Positions 29,487 to 37,980 of a stretch of 41,675 bases of DNA are shown piece after piece; the stretch's first letter is position 1, and each line of letters begins with the position of its first letter. A program made the translations under genes and the position numbers. The notes below the pieces were generated by a model that was given only the letters and a program-made list of their open reading frames with translations, was not told where the DNA came from and did no database searches. This stretch comes from a virus. The DNA lies in IMG/VR virus record IMGVR_UViG_3300020478_000018, positions 1-41,675 of that record. One strand, 5' to 3'.

Positions 29487-30358
29487 TGGGAGTCAGGATA
29501 TATCAGGCGATTAAACCTGATGGTTCAGTCCTATGGGAAGAGGAACGACCTCTTGAATGGCTTGAGAAGAAAAAGCGTTCAATGCCACCATCATTATTTA
29601 ACGCTCAGTATCAAAATGATCCTTCTGGAATGAAGGGAGTTAAGTTTGATATTGATTGGTTACATTTTTATGACGATATAACCATACCTCCAATACATAG
29701 GCTTATAGGGATGCAAGGTGGTGATCCTGCAACTTCTACATCTGAAAGTGCTAATTACTTTGGGCATTGCACAGCAGGGAAAGACCCTGATACTGGAATA
29801 GTTTATGTTCTCGATTTTGCATTTGGTAAAATCCCTGCTCCTAAACATCTTGAGTTTCTTCACGCTCAATATTCAACATGGAGAGCAAGGGGGCTTAATA
29901 TATCTAAAGTTATTTTAGAAACAAATGGGCCACAGCAAGCTACAACTCAGCACTTAATTAATCAGACGCGAAATGACCCTAGGGGTTCAATGCCTATTGA
30001 GACAATAGTGCCTAAAGGATCTAAAGAGCAAAGATATGATGGAATAATTCCTTTTATTGCTAATGGCTCTATTAGATTTAAGGGTAAAAGACGAGGGGAC
30101 GATATATACATGGCAGATGAAATAGGGTTTAAAGAATTCCAACAGGAATACTCTGCTTTCCCTAGAGGGGGAAGAGATGATATTCTTGACGCACTATGGA
30201 TTGCGGTTAATCAACTGACTTCATCTGTAGATGCGGTTGCAATCAGTGATGAGCAACTTGTAGAAGAAGATAAATATATAGAGCCTTTGGATACTCCACG
30301 AGAAAGAGTGTTAAGTACAACGGCTAGACCTAGTTTATTTCATAGAGGATTAAGGTGA
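29486..30358 (+). CDS. Large terminase, nuclease domain (split gene, part 2)
   Basis: This 290-residue protein is the C-terminal half of a large terminase. It starts with a linker strand (RIYQAIKPDGSVLWEEERP) and SLFNAQYQNDP, the segment that normally joins the ATPase to the nuclease. The RNase H-like core follows, with GGDPA (D80), VILETNG (E145) and GGRDDILDALW (D231, D232, D235) supplying the metal ligands. It cuts concatemers during headful packaging. TAATG coupling to the 48-residue ORF keeps it in step with its partner. Confidence 0.9.
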   Translation: MGVRIYQAIKPDGSVLWEEERPLEWLEKKKRSMPPSLFNAQYQNDPSGMKGVKFDIDWLHFYDDITIPPIHRLIGMQGGDPATSTSESANYFGHCTAGKDPDTGIVYVLDFAFGKIPAPKHLEFLHAQYSTWRARGLNISKVILETNGPQQATTQHLINQTRNDPRGSMPIETIVPKGSKEQRYDGIIPFIANGSIRFKGKRRGDDIYMADEIGFKEFQQEYSAFPRGGRDDILDALWIAVNQLTSSVDAVAISDEQLVEEDKYIEPLDTPRERVLSTTARPSLFHRGLR

Positions 30359-30362
30359 TCAC

Positions 30363-31922
30363 ATGGGTAGATTTCAAAATGCTTGGAACGCTCTACGAAC
30401 CAAAACAGAAGAAGAAGCAATTAATTATTCTGCATCTCAATCATCCGAACCTGATGAGCATCTGTGGAAAAAGTTAGGAACAGGTACGAGTAATAATACG
30501 AATAACCTTTCTGATCTTACTCAACAGCAAACATTAGATTACGCTCAATACTTCTATAAAAGTAATCCTATAGCTAAAAGGATTATTGACCTTACAGCAG
30601 AATATGTAATCGGTGATGGGATTAAATATGTAGCTGAAGACAATGCTGTCCAAGAGATACTTGATGCCCATTGGACTGATCCTACAAACAATTGGACTAT
30701 TAACCAGTTCTCAAGAGTTAGAGACTTAGGTTTAACTGGTGAACTATGTATACCTGTTTATGTAAACGAAAGTAATGGACACGTTACTCTTGGAAACATA
30801 GATACAGGAATGATAGATGTTGTTATAGAGAATCCTCATAACAGCATGAAACAACAGATGATTATCCTAAAGAAAATTGCAGGAGAACCATATCGTAGAG
30901 CATACAAGATAATAGATGTATCTAATGCTCCTATAGGAACAAAAGAATATGGCAGATTGGTAGGACTAACCTGTGGTGAGGTTAAAGGTGGAGAGTTTGA
31001 GTTAGGAGATATAATCGAACCTAAACATGGACGAAGTAAATATAAGTGCAAAGTTGCAGGTGCATGTTTCTTCTTTACTGTTAATAACCCAATGACTGCT
31101 GATCGTGGTTGGAGCGACCTCCTCCCTGATATGGATTGGATAGATGCTCATGACCAATTTCTTTTCTCTTCAGTAGAGAAAGCAATAGAGTCATCTAAAT
31201 ATGTACTTGATGTAACTTTAACCGGTAAAAACGAACAACAGATTCGCGAGTGGTTAAGAAATCAATCTGCTCTAAAGCCTGGACAACGATTTGCTCATAA
31301 CGAGAACGTCTTTCAAGAATTTAAAACTCCTGACTTACGATTAGAAGATAGTGCGAGTTTAGCTTCAGTATTAAAGAATCATGTTCTAGCAGGGGCAGGT
31401 CTTCCTCCTATATGGTTCTCAGAGTCGTTAACCTCTAGAGCATCTGCTCCCGAAATGACTGAACCTGCATACAGACATCTTAAGATGAGACAAAAATATA
31501 TCTCTTACATAATGAGTAGAATTTTCAGGTATGTATTAGATACAGCAATTATTTATGGCAGACTAAGACAGGATGGTCGATATAGCGATAGGAGTCTTGC
31601 AAGTATTGAATCTGCAAGTTTCTATCTACGTATGCCCGAAGTTTCATTTAGAGACCAAAGAGCAAATGCAATTGCTATACGCTCTATATCTACTGCACTT
31701 AAAGATGCAACAGCTAATGGGTTTATTGATACAGAAGAAGCCGAAAGAATATTTAAGAGATACTTAGGACTTACTGGAATTGATGCAGGAAAAGATGAAC
31801 CTGCACAGAAACGTGGAGTATATGATGTGGATATGACTCTTTCAGAGTTATTTCAGACCACTACGGAGTCTACACATTTTAATGGCTTTACATACTACAC
31901 TTTCCCCGATAGAGTTAAATAA
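30363..31922 (+). CDS. Portal protein
   Basis: This 519-residue protein starts four bases after the terminase nuclease gene. Its features fit the SPP1/HK97-like portal fold: an N-terminal arm, the clip and stem regions with YKSNPIAKRIIDLTAEYVIG, a central LRLEDSASLASVLKNHVLAG, then LPPIWFSE and a long C-terminal helix set. The portal forms the 12-subunit ring at the head vertex through which the terminase packages DNA. Its position after the terminase and before the protease/capsid gene supports this. Confidence 0.85.
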   Translation: MGRFQNAWNALRTKTEEEAINYSASQSSEPDEHLWKKLGTGTSNNTNNLSDLTQQQTLDYAQYFYKSNPIAKRIIDLTAEYVIGDGIKYVAEDNAVQEILDAHWTDPTNNWTINQFSRVRDLGLTGELCIPVYVNESNGHVTLGNIDTGMIDVVIENPHNSMKQQMIILKKIAGEPYRRAYKIIDVSNAPIGTKEYGRLVGLTCGEVKGGEFELGDIIEPKHGRSKYKCKVAGACFFFTVNNPMTADRGWSDLLPDMDWIDAHDQFLFSSVEKAIESSKYVLDVTLTGKNEQQIREWLRNQSALKPGQRFAHNENVFQEFKTPDLRLEDSASLASVLKNHVLAGAGLPPIWFSESLTSRASAPEMTEPAYRHLKMRQKYISYIMSRIFRYVLDTAIIYGRLRQDGRYSDRSLASIESASFYLRMPEVSFRDQRANAIAIRSISTALKDATANGFIDTEEAERIFKRYLGLTGIDAGKDEPAQKRGVYDVDMTLSELFQTTTESTHFNGFTYYTFPDRVK

Positions 31923-31933
31923 CGTATACTTTG

Positions 31934-31972
31934 TTGACAAGAATCTCATTTACGAAATAAAATCGCTATAAT
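31934..31972 (+). promoter_or_regulatory. Promoter of the protease-capsid gene
   Basis: TTGACA (31934-31939) is separated by 18 bases from TAAAAT (31958-31963), a near-consensus sigma-70 pair; TATAAT (31967-31972) lies just downstream. The intergenic region also contains GAGG seven bases before the capsid ATG. An extra promoter in front of the capsid gene would give the high expression this protein needs. Confidence 0.65.
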
Positions 31973-31989
31973 AGCTTTACGAGGTTAAT

Positions 31990-34227
31990 ATGCCTAAAGC
32001 AGTTGAAGATTGTGTAGAAGAGATATTGGCTGATCCTGATTTTCAACCCGAATTAAAAGAGGGTGAAGATAGAAAGTCAGCCGCTTATGCTATTTGCACA
32101 GCAAGAATGAAGGAATCGGATACCGAAAAAGAAGAAGAAATGTTAGAAAGCACACAGACCATTAAACGTCTTCTACAATTTGAAGCTCAATCATTAGACG
32201 ATACAGGAAGTGATTGGCGTATTCGTATCATCAATGCAGGAACATCAAAGAACAATAGAGAGTATCCTCTAGATGTCCTTCATAGAGATGCCTTAATTTT
32301 TGAAGGAGTTCCAGTTCATGCAGGTAATGGTAGAGATCATTCTCCTGAAGAACGTGGAGTTAAAAGTATTGTTGGGTTCATTAAGAATGTGGATAGAGTC
32401 CCCGAAGGACTTGATGCCACATTTCATGTTTCAGACCCAACTCTAAAAGACACACTTCTAGATTTACATAAGGAAGGAGTGTTAAGCAATGTCGTTGGAT
32501 TCAGCATTGTTGCTGAAGGACGATGGCAAACTAATGTAGTAAATAGATCAGAGCGAGCAATACAGCTAGTAAGAGCCGACTCTGTAGATTTGGTTAGAGA
32601 ACCTGCCGCAGGGGGTAAATTCCTTGCAGTTGCAGAGTCAGAAGAAGTTATCCATAAAGAAGAAGTTATTAATACAATTCCTTTTAAGGAGGGAAAAACA
32701 ATGGAAATAACTGAAGAAAAGTTACAGGAACTTCTTGTCGAAGCCTCCGAAAAGGGTGTTCAGTCTTATAAAGAGAGCGTCCAAGATGAAGAGGTAGAGG
32801 AAGTAGAAGAAGTAGAGAATCAGGAAGAGGTTAGTAAAGTCGAAGAGGCTCTTACTCAACTGAGTTCCACTCTGTTGGATTCAGCTATCATGGGTGCAAG
32901 CCTACCTGATATTGCCGAGCAAAGAATTCGCACTCAATTTGAGGGCAAGCCTTTTGATGCTACTGCCGTTCAGAAGGCAATTGCAGATGAGAAGGACTAT
33001 CTTGCTACCTTAACTAAGGTTGCAGTAGAGAATGTTACTAGCAGTAAAACAGAGATTGTTGCTGATGAAGGCGACAAGAAACTTGCTAGACTAGACGCAT
33101 CTTTCACACCTTCTAGAGTTATTACAACTAAAGATGGTCAGAGAGTTAAAGGATATCGAACCTTTACAGAAGCATATTGCGACTGGACAGGAAAGAATCC
33201 TCTAGAAGTCGGACGAGAAGAAGTTTGGGAAGCATGGATGAATGGCTCAAAAGGCTACGCATCTTGGCGTGAAGAGTCTGTTAACAAACTATATACGGAA
33301 GCATTGGCTACATCTGATTGGGCTGAAGTTGCCGCAGATAGAATGCACAAGGCTATGATAAGCAACTATGGTGATCTTCCTCAGTATCAAGATTGGAAGA
33401 AGGTTGCCAAAGTTATTAGCGTTAATGATTACCAAGCATACCGAGACATCAAAGTTGGTGGATTCGCAGACTTAGCAGTTGTTGCGGAAGCAGGAACTTA
33501 TGCTAACCTGACCAATCCTACCGATGAAGAGACTTCAGTCACCATGCAGAAGCGTGGTGGTATTGCGTACCAAATAACACGCGAATTGGTACTGAATGAC
33601 AATATCGGAGCTGTAGCAGAGATTCCTAGAGAACTCGCTCGATCTGCCGCTAGAACTCTTTACAAGCAAGTCTTTGACATAATGGGTTCAAACAACCACA
33701 CATACACTCCTGACTCAAAAGCTGTGTTCCATGCAGACCATGCAAATACAGGAACAACGGCTCTATCTATTGCAGGAATGAATGCTGCCACTATAGCTAT
33801 GAGAAGTCAGACTAGATACGGTGCTAGTGCTGATGTACTTGGAGCCGCAAATGCTCCTGCTACATTGGTTGTACCTAACGAACTGACTAGCTTGGCACAA
33901 AGGATTGCAAATCCTAGCACACACATGATTACTCAGTTAACTGCTGATGCCGATGCTGACATCGATACTGCTCAATTCGGAGGAGTAGATGTTGTAACGG
34001 TTGACTACTGGACAGATGCAGATAACTACTTCTGTGTAGCAAGTCCTGATCAAGCCGCAGGAATTGTGGTTGCGTTCTTAAATGGACAAGAAGAGCCTGA
34101 TCTGTTTATACAGAATGACGAGACTCAAGGTGATACTTTCACCAATGACGTACAAAGTATTAAAGTAAGGCACGAGTTCAACACAACTGTTGCTGACTAC
34201 CGCCCACTTTACAGGCAAGAGGGATAA
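31990..34227 (+). CDS. Prohead protease-major capsid fusion protein
   Basis: This 745-residue protein has an N-terminal segment (DCVEEILADPDFQPELKEGE, KSAAYAICTARM) typical of capsid-protease fusions. A maturation-protease-like domain follows at about 60-215 (VGFIKNVDRVPEG, VLSNVVGFSIVAEG, SVDLVREPAAGGKFLA). A glutamate-rich coiled linker (about 240-290) precedes the capsid domain (about 350-745, GGIAYQITRELVLNDNIGAV, AVFHADHANTGTTAL). A strong ribosome binding site inside the gene (32685-32693) would let the capsid part be made alone as a 508-residue protein from 32701. It has its own promoter and is followed by a strong terminator. Confidence 0.85.
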   Translation: MPKAVEDCVEEILADPDFQPELKEGEDRKSAAYAICTARMKESDTEKEEEMLESTQTIKRLLQFEAQSLDDTGSDWRIRIINAGTSKNNREYPLDVLHRDALIFEGVPVHAGNGRDHSPEERGVKSIVGFIKNVDRVPEGLDATFHVSDPTLKDTLLDLHKEGVLSNVVGFSIVAEGRWQTNVVNRSERAIQLVRADSVDLVREPAAGGKFLAVAESEEVIHKEEVINTIPFKEGKTMEITEEKLQELLVEASEKGVQSYKESVQDEEVEEVEEVENQEEVSKVEEALTQLSSTLLDSAIMGASLPDIAEQRIRTQFEGKPFDATAVQKAIADEKDYLATLTKVAVENVTSSKTEIVADEGDKKLARLDASFTPSRVITTKDGQRVKGYRTFTEAYCDWTGKNPLEVGREEVWEAWMNGSKGYASWREESVNKLYTEALATSDWAEVAADRMHKAMISNYGDLPQYQDWKKVAKVISVNDYQAYRDIKVGGFADLAVVAEAGTYANLTNPTDEETSVTMQKRGGIAYQITRELVLNDNIGAVAEIPRELARSAARTLYKQVFDIMGSNNHTYTPDSKAVFHADHANTGTTALSIAGMNAATIAMRSQTRYGASADVLGAANAPATLVVPNELTSLAQRIANPSTHMITQLTADADADIDTAQFGGVDVVTVDYWTDADNYFCVASPDQAAGIVVAFLNGQEEPDLFIQNDETQGDTFTNDVQSIKVRHEFNTTVADYRPLYRQEG
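32685..32703 (+). promoter_or_regulatory. Internal ribosome binding site within the capsid gene
   Basis: TAAGGAGGG (32685-32693) is followed after seven bases by an in-frame ATG (32701), inside the protease-capsid gene, exactly between the protease part and the scaffold-like acidic segment. This is the best Shine-Dalgarno match in the area and would initiate a 508-residue capsid protein that starts MEITEEKLQELL. It would provide the excess of capsid over protease, as in lambda C/Nu3 and other nested gene pairs. Confidence 0.75.
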
Positions 34228-34254
34228 ACCCTTAAAGGTTAACTCCCACAATTA

Positions 34255-34300
34255 AAAGGGGAGAGGGAGGTAAAATCTCTCCCTCTTCCCTTTATTTTTT
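34255..34300 (+). terminator. Strong rho-independent terminator after capsid
   Basis: A 15-bp stem AAAGGGGAGAGGGAG / CTCCCTCTTCCCTTT (one G-T pair, nine-base loop) is followed by ATTTTTTT. It lies 27 bases after the capsid stop and separates the capsid transcript from the following head genes. Confidence 0.85.
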
Positions 34301-34317
34301 TATGAGGTATTTTTACA

Positions 34318-34455
34318 ATGACAACAGAGAGTAAGCCGAAGCCAAAAAGGACAAGAAAGCCCAAGGCTTGTGATTGTGGTGTATGCCGAAAAGCATCTGC
34401 ATCCTCAAACCCTTCCCATGTGGCTAAACAGAAAGCTAAGTGCAAAAACAGGTAG
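34318..34455 (+). CDS. Small basic Cys protein (head region)
   Basis: This 45-residue protein has a very basic N-terminus (KPKPKRTRKPKACDCGVCRK), a CDCGVC set and a fourth Cys near the C-terminus (KCKNR), likely to hold zinc. GAGGT lies nine bases before the ATG. It sits between the terminator and the head decoration-like genes. It could bind DNA in the head or act as a scaffold accessory; its coding character is supported by the spacing and the strong basic composition. Confidence 0.5.
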   Translation: MTTESKPKPKRTRKPKACDCGVCRKASASSNPSHVAKQKAKCKNR

Positions 34456-34464
34456 GAGATTATA

Positions 34465-34764
34465 ATGGCAGTTAATTCGTTAGTTAAGAATGTAACTTCA
34501 GCAGGTACAGCAGAACGAATTTCTGCAACTCATATACTTTGCTCTTCAGTTACATTTAGAGCAAAGAAAGGCAATACAACTGACATCTATCTAGGTGACA
34601 GTTCTGTTGCAGATACCTACCCTGACTTAGACGCAAATCAAACAATAACTTTTGAAGCACCAACAATAGCAGGAAATGTAGAAGGTATAGACCTATATAA
34701 TATTTGGGTAGATGCTGATACGAATGGTGAGGGAGTTGACGTTTGGTACAACACGATAGGATAA
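34465..34764 (+). CDS. Small head decoration-like protein
   Basis: This 99-residue, beta-rich protein (VTSAGTAERISATHILCSSV, TTDIYLGDSS, YNIWVDADTNGEGVDVWYNT) has GTAGGAG upstream. Its predicted small jelly-roll is like those of capsid decoration proteins and head fibre bases, and it lies straight after the capsid and its terminator. It is similar in style to the following protein (34775) and to 3916. No cysteine network or membrane segment. The role is assigned by position and fold impression. Confidence 0.5.
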   Translation: MAVNSLVKNVTSAGTAERISATHILCSSVTFRAKKGNTTDIYLGDSSVADTYPDLDANQTITFEAPTIAGNVEGIDLYNIWVDADTNGEGVDVWYNTIG

Positions 34765-34774
34765 AGGAGTAATA

Positions 34775-35131
34775 ATGAGTGTTAATACTACTGAAAGAAC
34801 CCTTTATTCCGCTCAAGTTATTTCAGCATCAGGAACAGCTTCTGCCTCTATAGAATCAGGACGCTTTAATGAAGCAACTATTTATATAAAAGTTACAGAT
34901 AAATCAGGAACAAGTCCTACAATTGATTTTGATGTAGAGACTTCTCCTGATAACTCTGATTGGCATAAAGATTCAGATGTCACTCAGATTAATGATCCTA
35001 CTACTACTTACTATGCACCTGTAGTTAAGGTGACTGAATGTATGGGTAAGTATATTAGGTTAAATCCCACAGTAGGTGGAAGTGGTTCCCCTAGTATGAC
35101 TGTAACAGCTCAAGTGGTGCTAAAGGGATAG
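34775..35131 (+). CDS. Small head-associated protein
   Basis: This 118-residue, beta-rich protein has AAAGGAG before the ATG. It contains SGTASASIESGRFNEATIYI, DFDVETSPDNSDWHKDSD and a strand SMTVTAQVVLKG at the end. That pattern is seen in small capsid-decorating or head-tail adaptor proteins of siphoviruses. It lies 10 bases after the previous gene and four before the connector gene, so it is part of the head-completion block. The exact role is unknown. Confidence 0.5.
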   Translation: MSVNTTERTLYSAQVISASGTASASIESGRFNEATIYIKVTDKSGTSPTIDFDVETSPDNSDWHKDSDVTQINDPTTTYYAPVVKVTECMGKYIRLNPTVGGSGSPSMTVTAQVVLKG

Positions 35132-35135
35132 TTAA

Positions 35136-35861
35136 ATGGCTACAACTTTAGAAACTATTAGGTCTGAGATAAGAAACATTACAGGGACTTTCCCCTTTTT
35201 TACTGGTGAAAATGAAATTGGGGATAATGTAATTGACCAATCTATTGATCAGGCAATTAATGTTTACAGTCGAGATTTCCCTAGAATTATAGTAGAAAGC
35301 GAGGTAGGAGATAGTGGCAATTATTACCCACTAAGTAATTTAACTTCTTGGGAGGATGATTTTTCTGAGATACGCCAAATAGATTATGATGCAGGTAATC
35401 GGATTTCTTCAGATGAAGCACCCCAGTTCCTTTCAGAAGATAATGGAGATTGGAAATACTATCGAGATGCTACGACTAGATATTTCTATTTGCCAAACCA
35501 TTCTCCTGACTCAGATACAACATTACTGGTTACTTACAGTGCAAGGCACACATTGGACTCGACCACTTCAACTATTCCTGCACAACATGAGAAAGCAGTA
35601 GTATATTTATCAGTTTCCGAACTCGCTTCTACCCTTCAGTTTCATGCAGAAAAGGCAATAGACCCTCCTGCAGGTGCTAACTATATTTCAATGAGAAATA
35701 AAGGTAGTGGCTTCCGTTCTGTTGGAACACATTTTAAAGAAAAGTATGTCAACGAATTAGGTGGAGAAGATTTAGTTGGAGCAAGCCATTGGAGAGAGTT
35801 TGATCAAGAGTTTATAACTGGTGACTCATACTTCTTCCATAGCTATGCAGGAAATAGTTAA
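35136..35861 (+). CDS. Head-tail connector / adaptor protein (putative)
   Basis: This 241-residue protein begins with a helix (TLETIRSEIRNITGTFPFFT) and has a beta-rich middle (YYPLSNLTSWEDDFSEIRQI) and a helical part with VVYLSVSELASTLQFHAEKA. Position after the capsid and decoration genes and before the tail-terminator candidate fits an Ad1/gp6-like head-completion adaptor. No diagnostic motif was seen. Stop and next start overlap by one base (TAATG). Confidence 0.5.
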   Translation: MATTLETIRSEIRNITGTFPFFTGENEIGDNVIDQSIDQAINVYSRDFPRIIVESEVGDSGNYYPLSNLTSWEDDFSEIRQIDYDAGNRISSDEAPQFLSEDNGDWKYYRDATTRYFYLPNHSPDSDTTLLVTYSARHTLDSTTSTIPAQHEKAVVYLSVSELASTLQFHAEKAIDPPAGANYISMRNKGSGFRSVGTHFKEKYVNELGGEDLVGASHWREFDQEFITGDSYFFHSYAGNS

Positions 35862-36394
35862 TGACTACAGGTAATGCAGTTGATACAGGATCGAGTCAGT
35901 ATCTTAGACCAGTTCTTGAAGAAGGAATATATAAGATATTAGATTCTATAGACTGTAAAAATATATATACGGCTGAATTGCCCCCATTAACTACTGAACA
36001 AGATTTTGTTAACAAGTTACAGGTAAATCGAGGTTTAGCCCAACCCGAATATGAAGGTTGGTTTATGCACAGAAGAACTATTGCCAGTACAGATTCTAAT
36101 ATTAATAGTTATAATCAATATAATACTGTTCATGGTATTATGATAATCGGATTAGCATATCATGGAACTTTTGACGAATCTTATAAATATATGCAAGACA
36201 AAGGTGAACAATTATTTTGGACTCTAGAAAAAAATAAAGATATTCTTGGAGATGGGAATATAAAATTTATTGACAGTTTAGGGGTCAGGTATTCGTTTGA
36301 ACAATTTGGTGAAATGTATATGTACAGAAGCGAAACCACCTTTGATGTGCATAGAGTAGTAAACGAGTCTTTAGGTCGCTCTTATAGCGGATAA
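35861..36394 (+). CDS. Neck / tail terminator protein (putative)
   Basis: This 177-residue protein follows the connector and precedes the major tail protein, where siphoviruses encode head-closure and tail-terminator proteins. It has a mixed alpha/beta pattern (VLEEGIYKILDSIDCKNIYT, HGIMIIGLAYHGTFDESYKY, YRSETTFDVHRVV) resembling the small two-layer fold of tail terminators such as gpU. One cysteine is present, with no metal motif. Assignment is mostly positional. Confidence 0.5.
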   Translation: MTTGNAVDTGSSQYLRPVLEEGIYKILDSIDCKNIYTAELPPLTTEQDFVNKLQVNRGLAQPEYEGWFMHRRTIASTDSNINSYNQYNTVHGIMIIGLAYHGTFDESYKYMQDKGEQLFWTLEKNKDILGDGNIKFIDSLGVRYSFEQFGEMYMYRSETTFDVHRVVNESLGRSYSG

Positions 36395-36406
36395 CGGAGG
36401 AATCAA

Positions 36407-37558
36407 ATGCCATTAACAAGTGCAAGAGAACAAATTGGTATAGGAAGGCAAAGTGCTATTGGAAGTGCTGTAGCTCTAAATGCCCTTCATACTGTTGTTG
36501 CTGATGCAGGTTCATTTACAGCTTCAGAGAATTATGAACAAATTCTAGATACAGGTAGAAGGGGTTCTGAGACTATGGACTTCAACTCTCATCAAGGAGT
36601 TGGTTTCACTGAGATATCCTTTGACTTCCCATTAATGTACGGAAGTGGAACAGCGGCGGCTAATAACGCAGGAAGCATTGTAGGTATTCTTTTAAGGAAT
36701 CTCTTGGGAACAGGTGCAAGTGGTTCTGGGGCTACTGATGCTTTAAGGCAAACTAGAATAGCTAGTACAAGCAATTGGAAAAATCAATTCCGATTAGGTA
36801 GTAGTAAAGAGTATTTAACTGTTGCAAGAAAAATACTTGCACAAAACTCTGAGGCAACAGATGTCGAGTATATTGGCTGTAGGGTTAATGAGTTAACTAT
36901 CTCTGCTAATTCGGGAGAAGGTTTTGTAACGTGTAGCACATCTTTAACTGGAAGAACTTCTACTACAATTGATATGCAAAACCAAGCTGACTTTTTACTT
37001 TCTACTACAAGTGAAGATTTACAAAGAGGTTGGGAAAACATATCAGTTTCAACTTGGCCTAATAAAATTGTAGGCACAACTGTTACTAATATAATTTCTT
37101 GGGATGTTACATTCTCCAGAGAAGCTACTCCGATATTTTCTGCAGGTAACTCGCAAGACTATTCAGATTTATATCTTGGCCCATTGGAAGTTACATTTAG
37201 TGTTGTATGCGACATAGAAGATGCAACTCAATTATCTGCTTTTAGGGCTAATACTAAAGGTAATACGCAGTTAGCTCTTAGTATGGGTGCGGCTTCTGTT
37301 ACAGCCGCAACAAACAGGGCATTTGTAATAGGTATGGCAAATTCAACAATTATGGAAGATGCCCTAGAAATAGATACAAGTGGTTCTTATGCCACTGTAG
37401 CCCTATCAGGTCGAGGCTTGGCTAACGGTGTAGGTGTTGCAGTTATACCATCAGGTGATACTTTCACTACTTCTACGAACTTATCAGGGGTTACTCCTGT
37501 TGAAGTTCTAATCCATGAAATGGGTGTAGACGGTACAACTGGCCCCGATTATTCATAG
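36407..37558 (+). CDS. Major tail (tube) protein
   Basis: This 383-residue protein has GGAGGAATC before the ATG and is the largest gene between the neck genes and the chaperone pair. The N-terminus has IGRQSAIGSAVALNALHTVV and the body alternates beta strands with Gly/Ser/Thr loops, as in the beta-sandwich tube proteins, with an extra Ig-like C-terminal portion possible (AFVIGMANSTIMEDALEIDT). Order relative to the G/GT frameshift genes and tape measure is diagnostic for the tail tube protein. A hairpin follows its stop. Confidence 0.75.
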   Translation: MPLTSAREQIGIGRQSAIGSAVALNALHTVVADAGSFTASENYEQILDTGRRGSETMDFNSHQGVGFTEISFDFPLMYGSGTAAANNAGSIVGILLRNLLGTGASGSGATDALRQTRIASTSNWKNQFRLGSSKEYLTVARKILAQNSEATDVEYIGCRVNELTISANSGEGFVTCSTSLTGRTSTTIDMQNQADFLLSTTSEDLQRGWENISVSTWPNKIVGTTVTNIISWDVTFSREATPIFSAGNSQDYSDLYLGPLEVTFSVVCDIEDATQLSAFRANTKGNTQLALSMGAASVTAATNRAFVIGMANSTIMEDALEIDTSGSYATVALSGRGLANGVGVAVIPSGDTFTTSTNLSGVTPVEVLIHEMGVDGTTGPDYS

Positions 37559-37574
37559 TTCTCTCTCTCTCCGC

Positions 37575-37600
37575 AAGGTAATGATGACGATCATTGCCTT
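37575..37600 (+). terminator. Stem-loop after the major tail protein gene
   Basis: AAGGTAATGAT and ATCATTGCCTT pair over 11 bp (one G-T) around a GACG loop, followed by TGTTTGGTT. The T-tract is poor, so it may be an attenuator that lowers expression of downstream tail genes relative to the abundant tail tube protein. Confidence 0.55.
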
Positions 37601-37632
37601 GTTTGGTTAAAGGTTACAGTAAAGGTGTAAGC

Positions 37633-37980
37633 ATGGTAACTCAAGCAGAAGTGTTAGCGGAGTTAGAGGATGAAGGTTATCAAGTAAACAAACGAACTCT
37701 TGGTTACTGGAGGGAGAGGGGACTATTGCCACCATTAGAACGAGATGGTCAGCAGTATTATTGGGAAGAAGAAGTTGTTGATAGAGTTAAGGATTTATGT
37801 AGTAAAAGAGAAGGAGGTGTTTTATCTGTATTAAACTTAGAGGGGAATTTATTTCAAGTAGAGAGAATTGAAATAAAGAGTTTAAGGGGAGTCCCAACTG
37901 CAATCATATATTTTGTAGATGGAAATTTTATATTAAAGAAATTGAGAGAGGGTTTGCTTAATGCCATATCCAGCATCTAA
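37633..37980 (+). CDS. MerR-like winged-HTH protein in the tail cluster
   Basis: The protein has 115 residues from the ATG at 37633, which has AAAGGTG upstream; an in-frame ATG at 37594 would overlap the hairpin. Residues about 4-52 form a MerR-type winged helix: QAEVLAELEDEGYQVNKRTL, then GYWRERGLLPPLERDG and YYWEEEVVDRVKDL. The C-terminal half is beta/alpha without a drug- or metal-binding motif. The gene lies between the tail tube gene and the tail-assembly chaperones. It may regulate late genes or be an adaptor that reuses the fold. Confidence 0.6.
   Translation: MVTQAEVLAELEDEGYQVNKRTLGYWRERGLLPPLERDGQQYYWEEEVVDRVKDLCSKREGGVLSVLNLEGNLFQVERIEIKSLRGVPTAIIYFVDGNFILKKLREGLLNAISSI

Noticed and set aside
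31990-32700. Independent protease gene ending before the capsid
   Set aside because: There is no stop codon before 32701; the frame continues into the capsid, so this is a fusion with an internal start rather than two separate frames.
34239-34445. Minus-strand ORF opposite the small basic Cys gene
   Set aside because: It covers the capsid terminator and the plus-strand gene with a good ribosome binding site; no support on its own strand.
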